Positions 43,708-51,464 of a DNA stretch of 61,957 nucleotides are shown here, in pieces. The DNA is from Staphylococcus sp. (GTDB lineage: Bacteria; Bacteroidota; Bacteroidia; Bacteroidales; Muribaculaceae), in contig JAMPDC010000001.1 of the NCBI GenBank assembly GCA_023665865.1, positions 508,795-570,751 of the forward strand. Direction: 5' to 3'. The notes under the pieces were generated by a model that saw only the letters and a list, made by a program, of their open reading frames with translations, had not been told where the DNA came from and ran no database searches. Both the position numbers and the translations under genes were made by a program. The first letter of the stretch is position 1. Each line of letters starts with the position of its first letter.

Positions 43708-44712
43708 TCAGAAAAGTCTGTAAGAAATGCGGAAATTCAACACCGGATAGACCTTTATTCCTTTGAAGAAATCGACATAGTCACCGGGCTTACCCTTGAT
43801 ATTGACGACCTCGGTTGTCAGATCGACCCCGTCGTGAGTGACTATTGTGGGCGAACCGCCCCACATCATCATGCCGAGGTCAATATCAAGATTGAGCCTC
43901 TTGTTTTTCGACAATGGCCCAGTGTAGCCGAGCCCGACGTATGGACGGACAGCATTGACATAGGCACTGGCCTTGACCATACCTTCGCTGTCGGGCTGCA
44001 TCATATAGGGTGAGCCATCCTTGAAATCACCTATATGTATGCCCATGAGACCGTTTTTCTCAAGGTCGGCCCTGACATCGTCGACAAGGAATGGATCGAG
44101 ATAGTAGTCACCGTAGATCGGCGTCTCGAAAAAGTCGGTCGTCATGAAATAGTCATAGAAATGATTATAGATATTGACCGCAAGTAGCGACGGCATCTCC
44201 CCCATCGTGTTGATGGCCTTTGCCACCTTGCGCGAGCCGAAGAAGCAACCGGCCGAGAAGCGCCATCCCTTGTCGCGCCAGGGATAGACGTCGAAAATCA
44301 GTTTGAAATTATACATCATCGGCTTGCCGTCCATCTCGACGCGGTCATCGACCTCGAAGCCGGTCAGCCCCTCCATATATTTCTGCATGGTGGCGAAATT
44401 GCCGCTGTTGACCCCTCCGTCGGTATAACTCTGGAGGCTGAATGCCATCGGGACTGTGAAACGGGGGACAAAATCAAAACCGGCCCTGACACGGATGATC
44501 TCGTTGATATCCGACGCAACGTCTATACCGAGACCGGTCGTGCCGACCGAGACTCCGAGATCAAGATGACGGAACACACCGTCCGACACCCGCAGCGACT
44601 CAGAAGAGCCGCCGGTGGTCTGCGCAGATATCACTGATGAGAAACAAAGCAGATTGAGGAGCATAAAAAACGCATACCGGCGTGAAACTCCGGAGAAGAG
44701 ACATGATGCCAT
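43708..44712 (-). CDS. Outer membrane beta-barrel-like protein, unknown function
   Basis: 334 residues from the ATG at 44712. The frame is open to 44778, but that codon is at the predicted transcription start, whereas 44712 gives a leader of about 60 bases and a signal peptide (MASCLFSGVSRRYAFFMLLN). The mature part alternates polar and aromatic residues (HLDLGVSVGTTGLGIDVA, FKLIFDVYPWRDKGWRFSAG, RPYVGLGYT, LNLDIDLGMMMWGG) and ends in YRLF, as outer membrane barrels do. The middle (about 150-230) may be a plug or loop. I do not recognise the family. Confidence 0.75.
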   Translation of the reverse strand: MASCLFSGVSRRYAFFMLLNLLCFSSVISAQTTGGSSESLRVSDGVFRHLDLGVSVGTTGLGIDVASDINEIIRVRAGFDFVPRFTVPMAFSLQSYTDGGVNSGNFATMQKYMEGLTGFEVDDRVEMDGKPMMYNFKLIFDVYPWRDKGWRFSAGCFFGSRKVAKAINTMGEMPSLLAVNIYNHFYDYFMTTDFFETPIYGDYYLDPFLVDDVRADLEKNGLMGIHIGDFKDGSPYMMQPDSEGMVKASAYVNAVRPYVGLGYTGPLSKNKRLNLDIDLGMMMWGGSPTIVTHDGVDLTTEVVNIKGKPGDYVDFFKGIKVYPVLNFRISYRLF

Positions 44713-44782
44713 GTTGATACAGTGTGGGGAATAATGTGATTGGTCTATTTGTAAGTAATTATGGTCTGAAGGAAACACATCT

Positions 44783-44791
44783 GCAAAGATA
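44783..44791 (-). promoter_or_regulatory. Promoter -7 element of the beta-barrel gene
   Basis: TATCTTTGC on the minus strand matches TAnnTTTG and decides the start codon of the downstream gene. Confidence 0.6.
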
Positions 44792-44842
44792 GGAAATAAT
44801 ATCCAATCAAGCGGTCTCGGCCACCATTTAATTATATATATC

Positions 44843-44855
44843 GCCCTTTCAGGGC
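44843..44855. repeat. Short palindrome GCCCT-TTC-AGGGC
   Basis: A 5-bp stem with a 3-base loop in an AT-rich gap between divergent genes. It resembles the palindromic units in the array at 4866-4988 in length and style but shares no exact sequence. Confidence 0.4.
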
Positions 44856-44949
44856 TCTGGAAGCATGGTTACACAACTTTTAAGTAATATCCGAAAGTCT
44901 TTTCATCGGTCGGTTTCGCGCACATCGATAAACATTTTTTTCATTAAGA

Positions 44950-44983
44950 TTGGTTATTATTAGCATAAATTTGCTAACTTTGC
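44950..44983 (+). promoter_or_regulatory. Promoter of the lipoprotein-ompA unit
   Basis: TTG (44950-44952), a 22-base spacer and TAACTTTGC (44975-44983) match both boxes of the Bacteroidetes promoter. The leader before the lipoprotein ATG is about 200 bases. Confidence 0.7.
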
Positions 44984-44989
44984 CGTCCA

Positions 44990-45190
44990 ATAGGAATTAT
45001 AGACAGGTACTAACCCTCACGTTTTTAAATGACGACGACAACCTCTTTTTTGACATAAACCGTTGCTATAGTGGCGCCAAGGGCGACACCCGTATCCTAT
45101 CAGAAAGAAATGCACCGTAACCCTACGGGGTCTAAAGAAAGTATATAACATATCTATCATATCTTAATTATTTTAATCAAACTGACTGAA
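44990..45190 (+). promoter_or_regulatory. Long structured leader with a possible Thr-rich leader peptide
   Basis: The 200-base leader contains a 9-codon frame at 45029-45058 (MTTTTSFLT). After it come hairpins: GTGGCGCC with GGCGACAC (45072-45091) with one mismatch, and CCGTA-ACCC-TACGG (45116-45129). A ribosome-stalling attenuator is possible, but no amino acid pathway gene follows. Confidence 0.35.
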
Positions 45191-47689
45191 ATGAAGAAAA
45201 AATTCATCCCAGGCTTACTTCTTGTGGCAATCACCGCCACGGGATTCAGCACACTCACATCGTGTAAAGACACCGATGATGACCTGCGCACTGAGCTCAA
45301 GGGCCAGCAGGCTAACCTCCAGGCTGCTCTTGACAAACTCAAAGCAGAACTCGAGGCTAACAAATGTGACTGTCCCGACCTCACCGGCAAGCTCCACACT
45401 CAGGCTGAGATCGAAGCTTGGATCAACGCCAAGACCCAGAACCTCGCAACACAGAGCGCTCTTGACAACCTCAACAACACCCTCAAAGACAATGGTGTCC
45501 TCAACCTCACCGCTGATCAGGTAAAAAACATTATCGCACTCGCTGCACAGTCTGAGAGTCTCCTCGGCGTAACCGAGTCTGTTGACGCACTCAAGAAAGC
45601 AGTGTTTGGCGACGAGAACACTACCGGCCTCGTCAAATGGTTTGACGGCATCGGCATCACTCCCGCCGAATTCCAGGAATATGTCAAGGAAGGTGAATGG
45701 GTGAAGAACAACAAAGCTGTTCTCGAACTCCTCAACAAAGAAGCTATCGAAGCCCTCAACGATAACTATAAGGACCTCGCCAAGATCGGTGACATGTACT
45801 CTATCCTCTTCCCCGACGGAACCGTCAACGAAGATGGATGGTGGAACTACAACGAAGTGATCACCAACATCAAGGCAAACAGCGCCGCTATCGAGAAACT
45901 CCAGAAGGAAGTTGACTCAATCCTCGGCCGCATCAACGACATGGTGACCGGTCTTCTCCTTCAGGCAACCACCAACCCCGTCTTCGGTTCTGTCAACACT
46001 CCCTTCGGCATGAACTCAATGGTGCTCATGTCATACTACGGCAAGCTCTCTACCGGCCTTGAGAAATTCCCCTCAAACGGCGTAGGCGCTGAGTATAACG
46101 GCACCGATGTCGACGTTGACTGGGCTGCCCTCACCAAAGGCAACTACTACCACCTCCAGGACGCTGAAAACGTTATCGCACTCGACGAAAACGGCAAGGC
46201 AACCCTCGGCAACCTCTGGTTCACCGTCAACCCCGGCACCGTCAACACTCTTGACCTCGACGGTTTCGCCCTCGTCAACAGCAAGGAAGAGGCTTCTAAG
46301 GTTGCTCTCTCTGACATTGTCAAGGACGACGACACCACTATCAAGTTTGGCTTCTCACGCGCAGCAGGCAACGGCAACGGTCTCTACCGCGCCACCGCGA
46401 CTGTAGCTCCCGAGGATCTCGACGCTATCAAGATCAACATCGAGCCCGGCCTCAAGGACGCTCTCATCAACGCTGTCAAGAACCACACCATCACCGACAT
46501 CGCTGTCATGGGCAAGGCTATCCTCAACCAGCTTGAGAACGTCTGCGACGCAAACGCACTCCGCTACACCTGGACTTCTTCCGACAAGGATGCCGACGGC
46601 AACCTCGTTGACCGCGAAAACAAGGTGTACTCAGAGTATGGCATCGCTGCAACTGCCTTCAAGCCCCTCTCGTTCGCTACTCTCTACGGCGAATCAATAG
46701 GCAAGCCGCTTCCCACAATCGATCCCATCGAACTTGACAAGGATCTCGTTGACCTCGACCTCAAGCCCTTCCAGATCGGCGACGTGACTCTTGACATCAA
46801 CATCAACATCGAGTCAATCAAGATCGATCCCGTCGGCAAGACCATCATCACCGTCAAGGTTCCCTCCAAGTTTGACGTGACCGTCGACAAGAACACAGGC
46901 GAAGGCGTAGCCGTTCTCCCCGACAACTGGGAAGACATGCCCGGCTACTATGACACTGTTGACGTTGACATCACCGGTAACCTCCAGGAAGTTGTTGACA
47001 AGATCCAGGATTCAATCGACACTTGGATTCTCGGCGACGCTAACAACCCCGGCCTCAACGACCAGATCAACAACGCCATCAAAGACGCAGTCGACGAAGC
47101 CTTCAATGGCCCCAACGGTCTCGTGACCAGCATCGAAAACCAGGTTAACGACATGATGGGTAGCATCCAGGGCAAACTCGACTCTCTCGTAGACAAGATC
47201 AACTCTGACTACCTTGGCAAGGTTAACAGCCTGATCGGTAAGGTCAACAGCGTCAGCGAACGCATCAACAAGGTGCTCGCCAATCCTAACCACTACCTCC
47301 AGAGCATGATGATGTATAAGGGTGGCAACGACCAGCTCCACATCCTCAGCGCCAACCCCAATCAGCCTTCTCAGTTCAAGGGTGCAGGCGAAGCTATCGA
47401 ACTCTGGGCCACTACCTACAACTTCGAGACCATCTGCCCCGTCTTCAAGAAGTTTGTCGGCGTGACCAAGGTTACCAAAAACGGTACTGTTGATTGCCCC
47501 GAACTCGCAGCTGCCGCCAACAAGTCAGCCAACCTCATGGCTACTGTCCTCAACGGCGACGCTAACCGTGTGGTTCTTGATGTCAAGGGTGCTACCAACG
47601 GCGTCTACACCTACGAGATCGCTTACCAGGCTCTCGACTACACCGGCCACACTTCAACTGTCAAGTGCTACGTTCAGGTCGTAAGATAA
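45191..47689 (+). CDS. Large coiled-coil lipoprotein, PL29 lyase N-terminal-like
   Basis: 832 residues. A lipobox (TLTSC) is followed by KDTDDDLRTELKGQQANLQA, a heptad-rich coiled coil typical of proteins labelled PL29-family lyase N-terminal domain in Muribaculaceae and relatives. A second coiled region spans about 220-260, and about 560-720 holds glycine-poor helical and strand repeats (IEPGLKDALINAV, NDQINNAIKDAVDEAF, INSDYLGKVNSLIGKVNS). Codon use is strongly biased to C-ending codons, as in abundant proteins, and like the OmpA gene 40 bases downstream. Probably a surface or periplasmic structural lipoprotein. Enzymatic activity is not evident. Confidence 0.8.
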   Translation: MKKKFIPGLLLVAITATGFSTLTSCKDTDDDLRTELKGQQANLQAALDKLKAELEANKCDCPDLTGKLHTQAEIEAWINAKTQNLATQSALDNLNNTLKDNGVLNLTADQVKNIIALAAQSESLLGVTESVDALKKAVFGDENTTGLVKWFDGIGITPAEFQEYVKEGEWVKNNKAVLELLNKEAIEALNDNYKDLAKIGDMYSILFPDGTVNEDGWWNYNEVITNIKANSAAIEKLQKEVDSILGRINDMVTGLLLQATTNPVFGSVNTPFGMNSMVLMSYYGKLSTGLEKFPSNGVGAEYNGTDVDVDWAALTKGNYYHLQDAENVIALDENGKATLGNLWFTVNPGTVNTLDLDGFALVNSKEEASKVALSDIVKDDDTTIKFGFSRAAGNGNGLYRATATVAPEDLDAIKINIEPGLKDALINAVKNHTITDIAVMGKAILNQLENVCDANALRYTWTSSDKDADGNLVDRENKVYSEYGIAATAFKPLSFATLYGESIGKPLPTIDPIELDKDLVDLDLKPFQIGDVTLDININIESIKIDPVGKTIITVKVPSKFDVTVDKNTGEGVAVLPDNWEDMPGYYDTVDVDITGNLQEVVDKIQDSIDTWILGDANNPGLNDQINNAIKDAVDEAFNGPNGLVTSIENQVNDMMGSIQGKLDSLVDKINSDYLGKVNSLIGKVNSVSERINKVLANPNHYLQSMMMYKGGNDQLHILSANPNQPSQFKGAGEAIELWATTYNFETICPVFKKFVGVTKVTKNGTVDCPELAAAANKSANLMATVLNGDANRVVLDVKGATNGVYTYEIAYQALDYTGHTSTVKCYVQVVR

Positions 47690-47729
47690 TCGAATCCTCA
47701 AGGCTCAAAATCAATAGACAACAAAAAAC

Positions 47730-48881
47730 ATGAAAATCAATAAGTTATTTTTATCAGCCACACTCGCTCTCTGTGCAGCCTTCGGCGCTAACGCACAGGT
47801 CGCAGAGGAAGAAGTGACTGAATACGTCTTCCAGCCTCACTGGTATGTCCAGGGTCAGGTTGGCATGCAGGAGACCTTGGGCGAAACAAGCTTCGGTAAA
47901 CTCGCTTCCTTCAACGCCCAGCTTGGTGTCGGCTACAACTTCAACCCCGTACTCGGCGCCCGTCTCATTTTCAACAGCTGGACCAGCAAGGCCTCCATCT
48001 GCATCGACGGCAAGCGTTCAAACTGGAAATGGAACTACATCGCTCCGAGCGTCAACCTCACAGCTGACCTCGTGAACCTCATCGGTGGTTTCAATCCCGA
48101 CCGCAAGGTCAACGCAGGCCTCTTCGCCGGCATCGGCTTCAACGTCGCCTACAACAATGACCGCGCCAACAACGTCAACGCAGCTCTCAAGGAAAGCGTC
48201 TACGCAGCTCTTGAGCCTGCCAACCGTCCCAACCCCCTCGGCAACATCTGGGATGGCACCAAAGTGCGTTTCCTCGGCCAGTTCGGCGTGTTTGCTGACT
48301 ATGCAGTCTCAAACCGCGTGAAACTCGGTCTTGAACTCCAGGCCAACGTCCTCCCCGACGGCTACAACTCAAAGAAAGCCCCCAACGCTGACTGGTATTT
48401 CAACGGTCTCGTCGGTGTCAAGTACACCTTCGGCTCATCTTCACGCAAGACAACCCGCAAGGTTGCTGTCCCCGTGCAGACCCAGATCGTAGAGAAGATT
48501 GTTGAAGTACCCGTCGTTAAGGAAGTCATCAAGGAAGTCATCAAGGAAGTCCCCGCCGCTCTCACCCGCGACGTATTCTTCAAGATCTCTACCACCAAGG
48601 TGACAAAAGACGAGATGTATAAGGTCGCTGAGATCGCCCGCTACCTCCAGCAGAACCCCGACGCCAAAGTGACTGTCACCGGCTATGCTGACAAGGGTAC
48701 CGGCTCACGCGCTCTCAACCTCCGCCTCGCTGCCCAGCGCGCCCAGGCTGTTGTCGACGCTCTTACCAAAGACTTCGGCATCGCAGCAAGCCGCATCCAG
48801 GCTGCAAGCATGGGCGAGGAAGAGCACCAGCCCTACAACACTCCCGAGCTTAACCGCGTGGCTATCTGCGTGGCTAAGTAA
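47730..48881 (+). CDS. OmpA-family outer membrane protein
   Basis: 383 residues. A signal peptide (AFGANAQ cleavage) precedes an eight-strand type barrel (LGVGYNFNPVLGARLIFNSW, GLFAGIGFNVAYN, FGVFADYAVSNRVKLGLEL). A linker of repeated KEVIKEV units (about 255-275) leads to the peptidoglycan-binding OmpA domain (VTVTGYADKGTGS, RLAAQRAQAVVDAL, NRVAIC). It anchors the outer membrane to the cell wall. A strong terminator follows. Codon bias suggests high expression. Co-transcribed with the coiled-coil lipoprotein. Confidence 0.93.
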   Translation: MKINKLFLSATLALCAAFGANAQVAEEEVTEYVFQPHWYVQGQVGMQETLGETSFGKLASFNAQLGVGYNFNPVLGARLIFNSWTSKASICIDGKRSNWKWNYIAPSVNLTADLVNLIGGFNPDRKVNAGLFAGIGFNVAYNNDRANNVNAALKESVYAALEPANRPNPLGNIWDGTKVRFLGQFGVFADYAVSNRVKLGLELQANVLPDGYNSKKAPNADWYFNGLVGVKYTFGSSSRKTTRKVAVPVQTQIVEKIVEVPVVKEVIKEVIKEVPAALTRDVFFKISTTKVTKDEMYKVAEIARYLQQNPDAKVTVTGYADKGTGSRALNLRLAAQRAQAVVDALTKDFGIAASRIQAASMGEEEHQPYNTPELNRVAICVAK

Positions 48882-48911
48882 TAGCTGACTGAACTCAAAA
48901 TCCCCTGATAT

Positions 48912-48945
48912 GCCGGGTCCGCCCAACAGCGGACCCGGTTTTATA
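48912..48945 (+). terminator. Terminator of the lipoprotein-ompA unit
   Basis: CCGGGTCCGC (48913-48922) pairs perfectly with GCGGACCCGG (48929-48938), 6-base loop, followed by TTTTATATTAT. Confidence 0.9.
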
Positions 48946-49016
48946 TTATACATGCATGATTGCAGGCTAAAGACCATTTTTAACACCAAAACTTTCGCTA
49001 ATCGTGCAATTTATCG

Positions 49017-49025
49017 TAACTTTAC
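49017..49025 (+). promoter_or_regulatory. Candidate -7 element before the sorting-domain protein
   Basis: TAACTTTAC, one mismatch to TAnnTTTG, about 75 bases before the ATG at 49101, in an AT-rich stretch after the terminator. Confidence 0.4.
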
Positions 49026-49100
49026 GCCCCGAAAACCAATTATTAAGTAACAATTTAGATATAAGTGCCTATAACGCAACACTACACATCCAGAGTCCGT

Positions 49101-50330
49101 ATGAAATCAATCATTACTTCCCTCATCTTTTCTGCAATCACCCTTGCCTCCTTCGCCCAGGTCTCAAGCGGAGAAGGATACTACCGCGTCCAGAACTATA
49201 TGACCGAACGCTATATCTACGTAGCCGACAACCGCGGTTCGCTCAACATGCAGGCCACAACCGCCGAGCTCGGAGCGATCGAGCTCTGGAAAGGTCACGA
49301 CAAGACCATCTCCGACCCTGCGAGTGTGATCTATGTCAAAGACCTCACAGGCCAAAAGAAAGACTATGATTTCCAGACACAGGGCACCGGCGTCAACGCA
49401 ATCATCGACTACCCGGTCAGCATCTACGAGAACAAGAGCACCAATCCCGTCACCCACCGCATCTTTGGCCGCAACAGCGGTCTCACCCGTTACATCGGCG
49501 ACGGTACCAACTCGGAGATGACTATCAAAAACGAACAGGGCTATGCCACTTCACAGGGAAAACCAAACGATCTTTTCAACCTCTGGATTTTCCATAAGAT
49601 GTCGAGCGACGGCAACGAATATTTCGGCGTCAGGCCCGAGATTGAAGCCGGTGGCGAGCACTATGCCACAATCTATGCCGGTTTCCCCTTCTCATGTGCA
49701 TCAGAGGGCATGAAAGCATACTATGTCACTCAGGTTGGCAACGGCCAGGCTGCGCTCAAGGAAATCAAAGGCACTGTCCCCGAAGGCACCCCTGTCATCA
49801 TCAAATGCGCAGGCTCCACTCCCTCCGCCAACCGTCTTGATCTCGGCGGCAGCGCATCGGCGATACTCGGCAACCAGCTCTACGGTGTATATTTCCACAA
49901 CACCAGCCTCAAACACAAAAATCTCACGCCGTTCAACAAATCGACCATGCGCATACTCGGTAAGCTCAGCGATGGTTCCATCGGTTTCATCAAGAGCGAC
50001 ACCACCCAGTATCTCCAGCGCAACCATGCCTACCTGATCGTCCCCGAGGGGTCGGCCGACGAGATCAAACTCGTCAGCGAGGCCGATTTCAACGACCAGC
50101 CCAAGGATCCCGACATCACTGCTATCGGAAGCATCAACAAGGATGAGAGCAAACCGGCCCTGCGCATAGAGGGCCTCACCCTCTACGTCGACAACGGTGC
50201 CACTGTCGAAGTCTACACCATCACCGGTCAGCTCGTCAGAAAAGGTGCTCTCAGCAAGCTCGCGCTTCCCGCAGCCGGCATCTATATCGTGAAATCCGGC
50301 TCTCACGTCACTAAACTCATAGCCCGCTGA
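49101..50330 (+). CDS. Secreted protein with C-terminal type IX-like sorting domain
   Basis: 409 residues from the ATG at 49101 (MKSIITSLIFSAITLASFAQ, signal peptide). The frame runs to a GTG at 49065, but that adds a polar tail. The N-terminal region begins EGYYRVQNYMTERYIYVADNR, a lectin-like beta pattern. The C-terminus (GLTLYVDNGATVEVYTITGQ, then LVRKGALSKLALPAAGIYIV) matches the Por-secretion type A sorting domain, so it is likely exported across the outer membrane. The rest has no named domain that I recognise. The aldo/keto reductase follows after 7 bases. Confidence 0.8.
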   Translation: MKSIITSLIFSAITLASFAQVSSGEGYYRVQNYMTERYIYVADNRGSLNMQATTAELGAIELWKGHDKTISDPASVIYVKDLTGQKKDYDFQTQGTGVNAIIDYPVSIYENKSTNPVTHRIFGRNSGLTRYIGDGTNSEMTIKNEQGYATSQGKPNDLFNLWIFHKMSSDGNEYFGVRPEIEAGGEHYATIYAGFPFSCASEGMKAYYVTQVGNGQAALKEIKGTVPEGTPVIIKCAGSTPSANRLDLGGSASAILGNQLYGVYFHNTSLKHKNLTPFNKSTMRILGKLSDGSIGFIKSDTTQYLQRNHAYLIVPEGSADEIKLVSEADFNDQPKDPDITAIGSINKDESKPALRIEGLTLYVDNGATVEVYTITGQLVRKGALSKLALPAAGIYIVKSGSHVTKLIAR

Positions 50331-50337
50331 CATATAT

Positions 50338-51342
50338 ATGGTCACTACCCCCTTCTTAGCAAGTGCCGACAGATATGAACGCGGCATGAAATACCGCCGC
50401 AGCGGACACAGCGGCATCCTTCTGCCTGAAATCTCCCTCGGAATGTGGCACAATTTCGGCGATGTCGATCCTCTCGCCCGATCAATCGAGATCGCTTGCC
50501 ATGCCTTTGACAACGGTATCACCCACTTCGACCTCGCCAACAACTATGGTCCCTCCTACGGCTCGGCTGAGGAAACATTCGGCATAATACTAAAGAAAGC
50601 TCTCGCGCCATACCGCGATGAGCTTTTCATTTCCACAAAAGCCGGCTACGACATGTGGCCAGGCCCCTACGGAAACTGGGGGTCACGGAAGTATCTCCTC
50701 GCCAGCCTCGACCAAAGCCTGCGCCGCATGGGCCTCGGCTATGTCGATCTATTCTACAGCCACAGATATGACCCCGTGACGCCCGAGGAGGAGACTCTCC
50801 AGGCTCTTGTCGACGCCGTCAGAAGCGGCAAGGCTCTCTATGCCGGCATCTCGCGCTGGCCCGTGGAAGCGGCAGCCAGAGCCTACAGGTATCTTGCCGA
50901 CCGCGATGTCCCCTGCCTCATCTATCAAGGACGCTACAACATCTTCGACCGTGAGGACGAAACCAATGGTATCATTGAAGGCTGTGAGGCGTCAGGGACG
51001 GGCTACATCGCCTTCTCGCCTCTTGCCCAGGGTCTGCTGACCGACCGCTATATCAACGGCATCCCGGCTGACTCGCGCATTGCCCACGGAGGCCATCTGA
51101 AAGGGTCAGACCTTACTCCCCGGACTCTCGCCCGCATCCGCGCTCTCAACTCCATAGCCGCAGCAAGAGGACAGTCGCTCGCCGAGATGGCGCTGTCGTG
51201 GATACTTTCCGACAGCAGAGTCACGAGTGTCATCGTCGGCGCAAGCTCCGTGGAGCAACTGCAAAAGAATCTCAAGGCCATCAATTCCGCGCCATTCTCC
51301 CCCGAAGAGCTTCAGGCCATCGATTCGGCTGCCAATCTCTGA
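50338..51342 (+). CDS. Aldo/keto reductase, L-glyceraldehyde 3-phosphate reductase type
   Basis: 334 residues. The N-terminus (RYERGMKYRRSGHSGILLPE) and motifs DLANNYGPSYGSAEE, FISTKAGYDMWPGPYG, SRKYLLASLDQSLRRMGLGYV, FYSHRYD and SVIVGASSVEQL closely follow E. coli YghZ, which reduces L-glyceraldehyde 3-phosphate and methylglyoxal with NADPH. The catalytic tyrosine is in NNYGP and the lysine in STKAG. The start at 50338 aligns with YghZ. It lies 7 bases after the sorting-domain gene, an odd pairing that may simply be read-through. Confidence 0.92.
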   Translation: MVTTPFLASADRYERGMKYRRSGHSGILLPEISLGMWHNFGDVDPLARSIEIACHAFDNGITHFDLANNYGPSYGSAEETFGIILKKALAPYRDELFISTKAGYDMWPGPYGNWGSRKYLLASLDQSLRRMGLGYVDLFYSHRYDPVTPEEETLQALVDAVRSGKALYAGISRWPVEAAARAYRYLADRDVPCLIYQGRYNIFDREDETNGIIEGCEASGTGYIAFSPLAQGLLTDRYINGIPADSRIAHGGHLKGSDLTPRTLARIRALNSIAAARGQSLAEMALSWILSDSRVTSVIVGASSVEQLQKNLKAINSAPFSPEELQAIDSAANL

Positions 51343-51365
51343 GGAGAATCCGACCGGTACATAAG

Positions 51366-51416
51366 AAAAAACTCCCGTGCAAAGCGCCTCTGACGACGCT
51401 GCACGGGAGTTTTTTC
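51366..51416. terminator. Bidirectional terminator between the reductase and tkt
   Basis: AAAAAACTCCCGTGC (51366-51380) pairs with GCACGGGAGTTTTTT (51401-51415) around a 20-base loop between converging genes. Confidence 0.9.
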
Positions 51417-51464
51417 AGTTATTACTTATTGTAGGGCCAGGGCCCTGCTTATTGTATCATCCAA

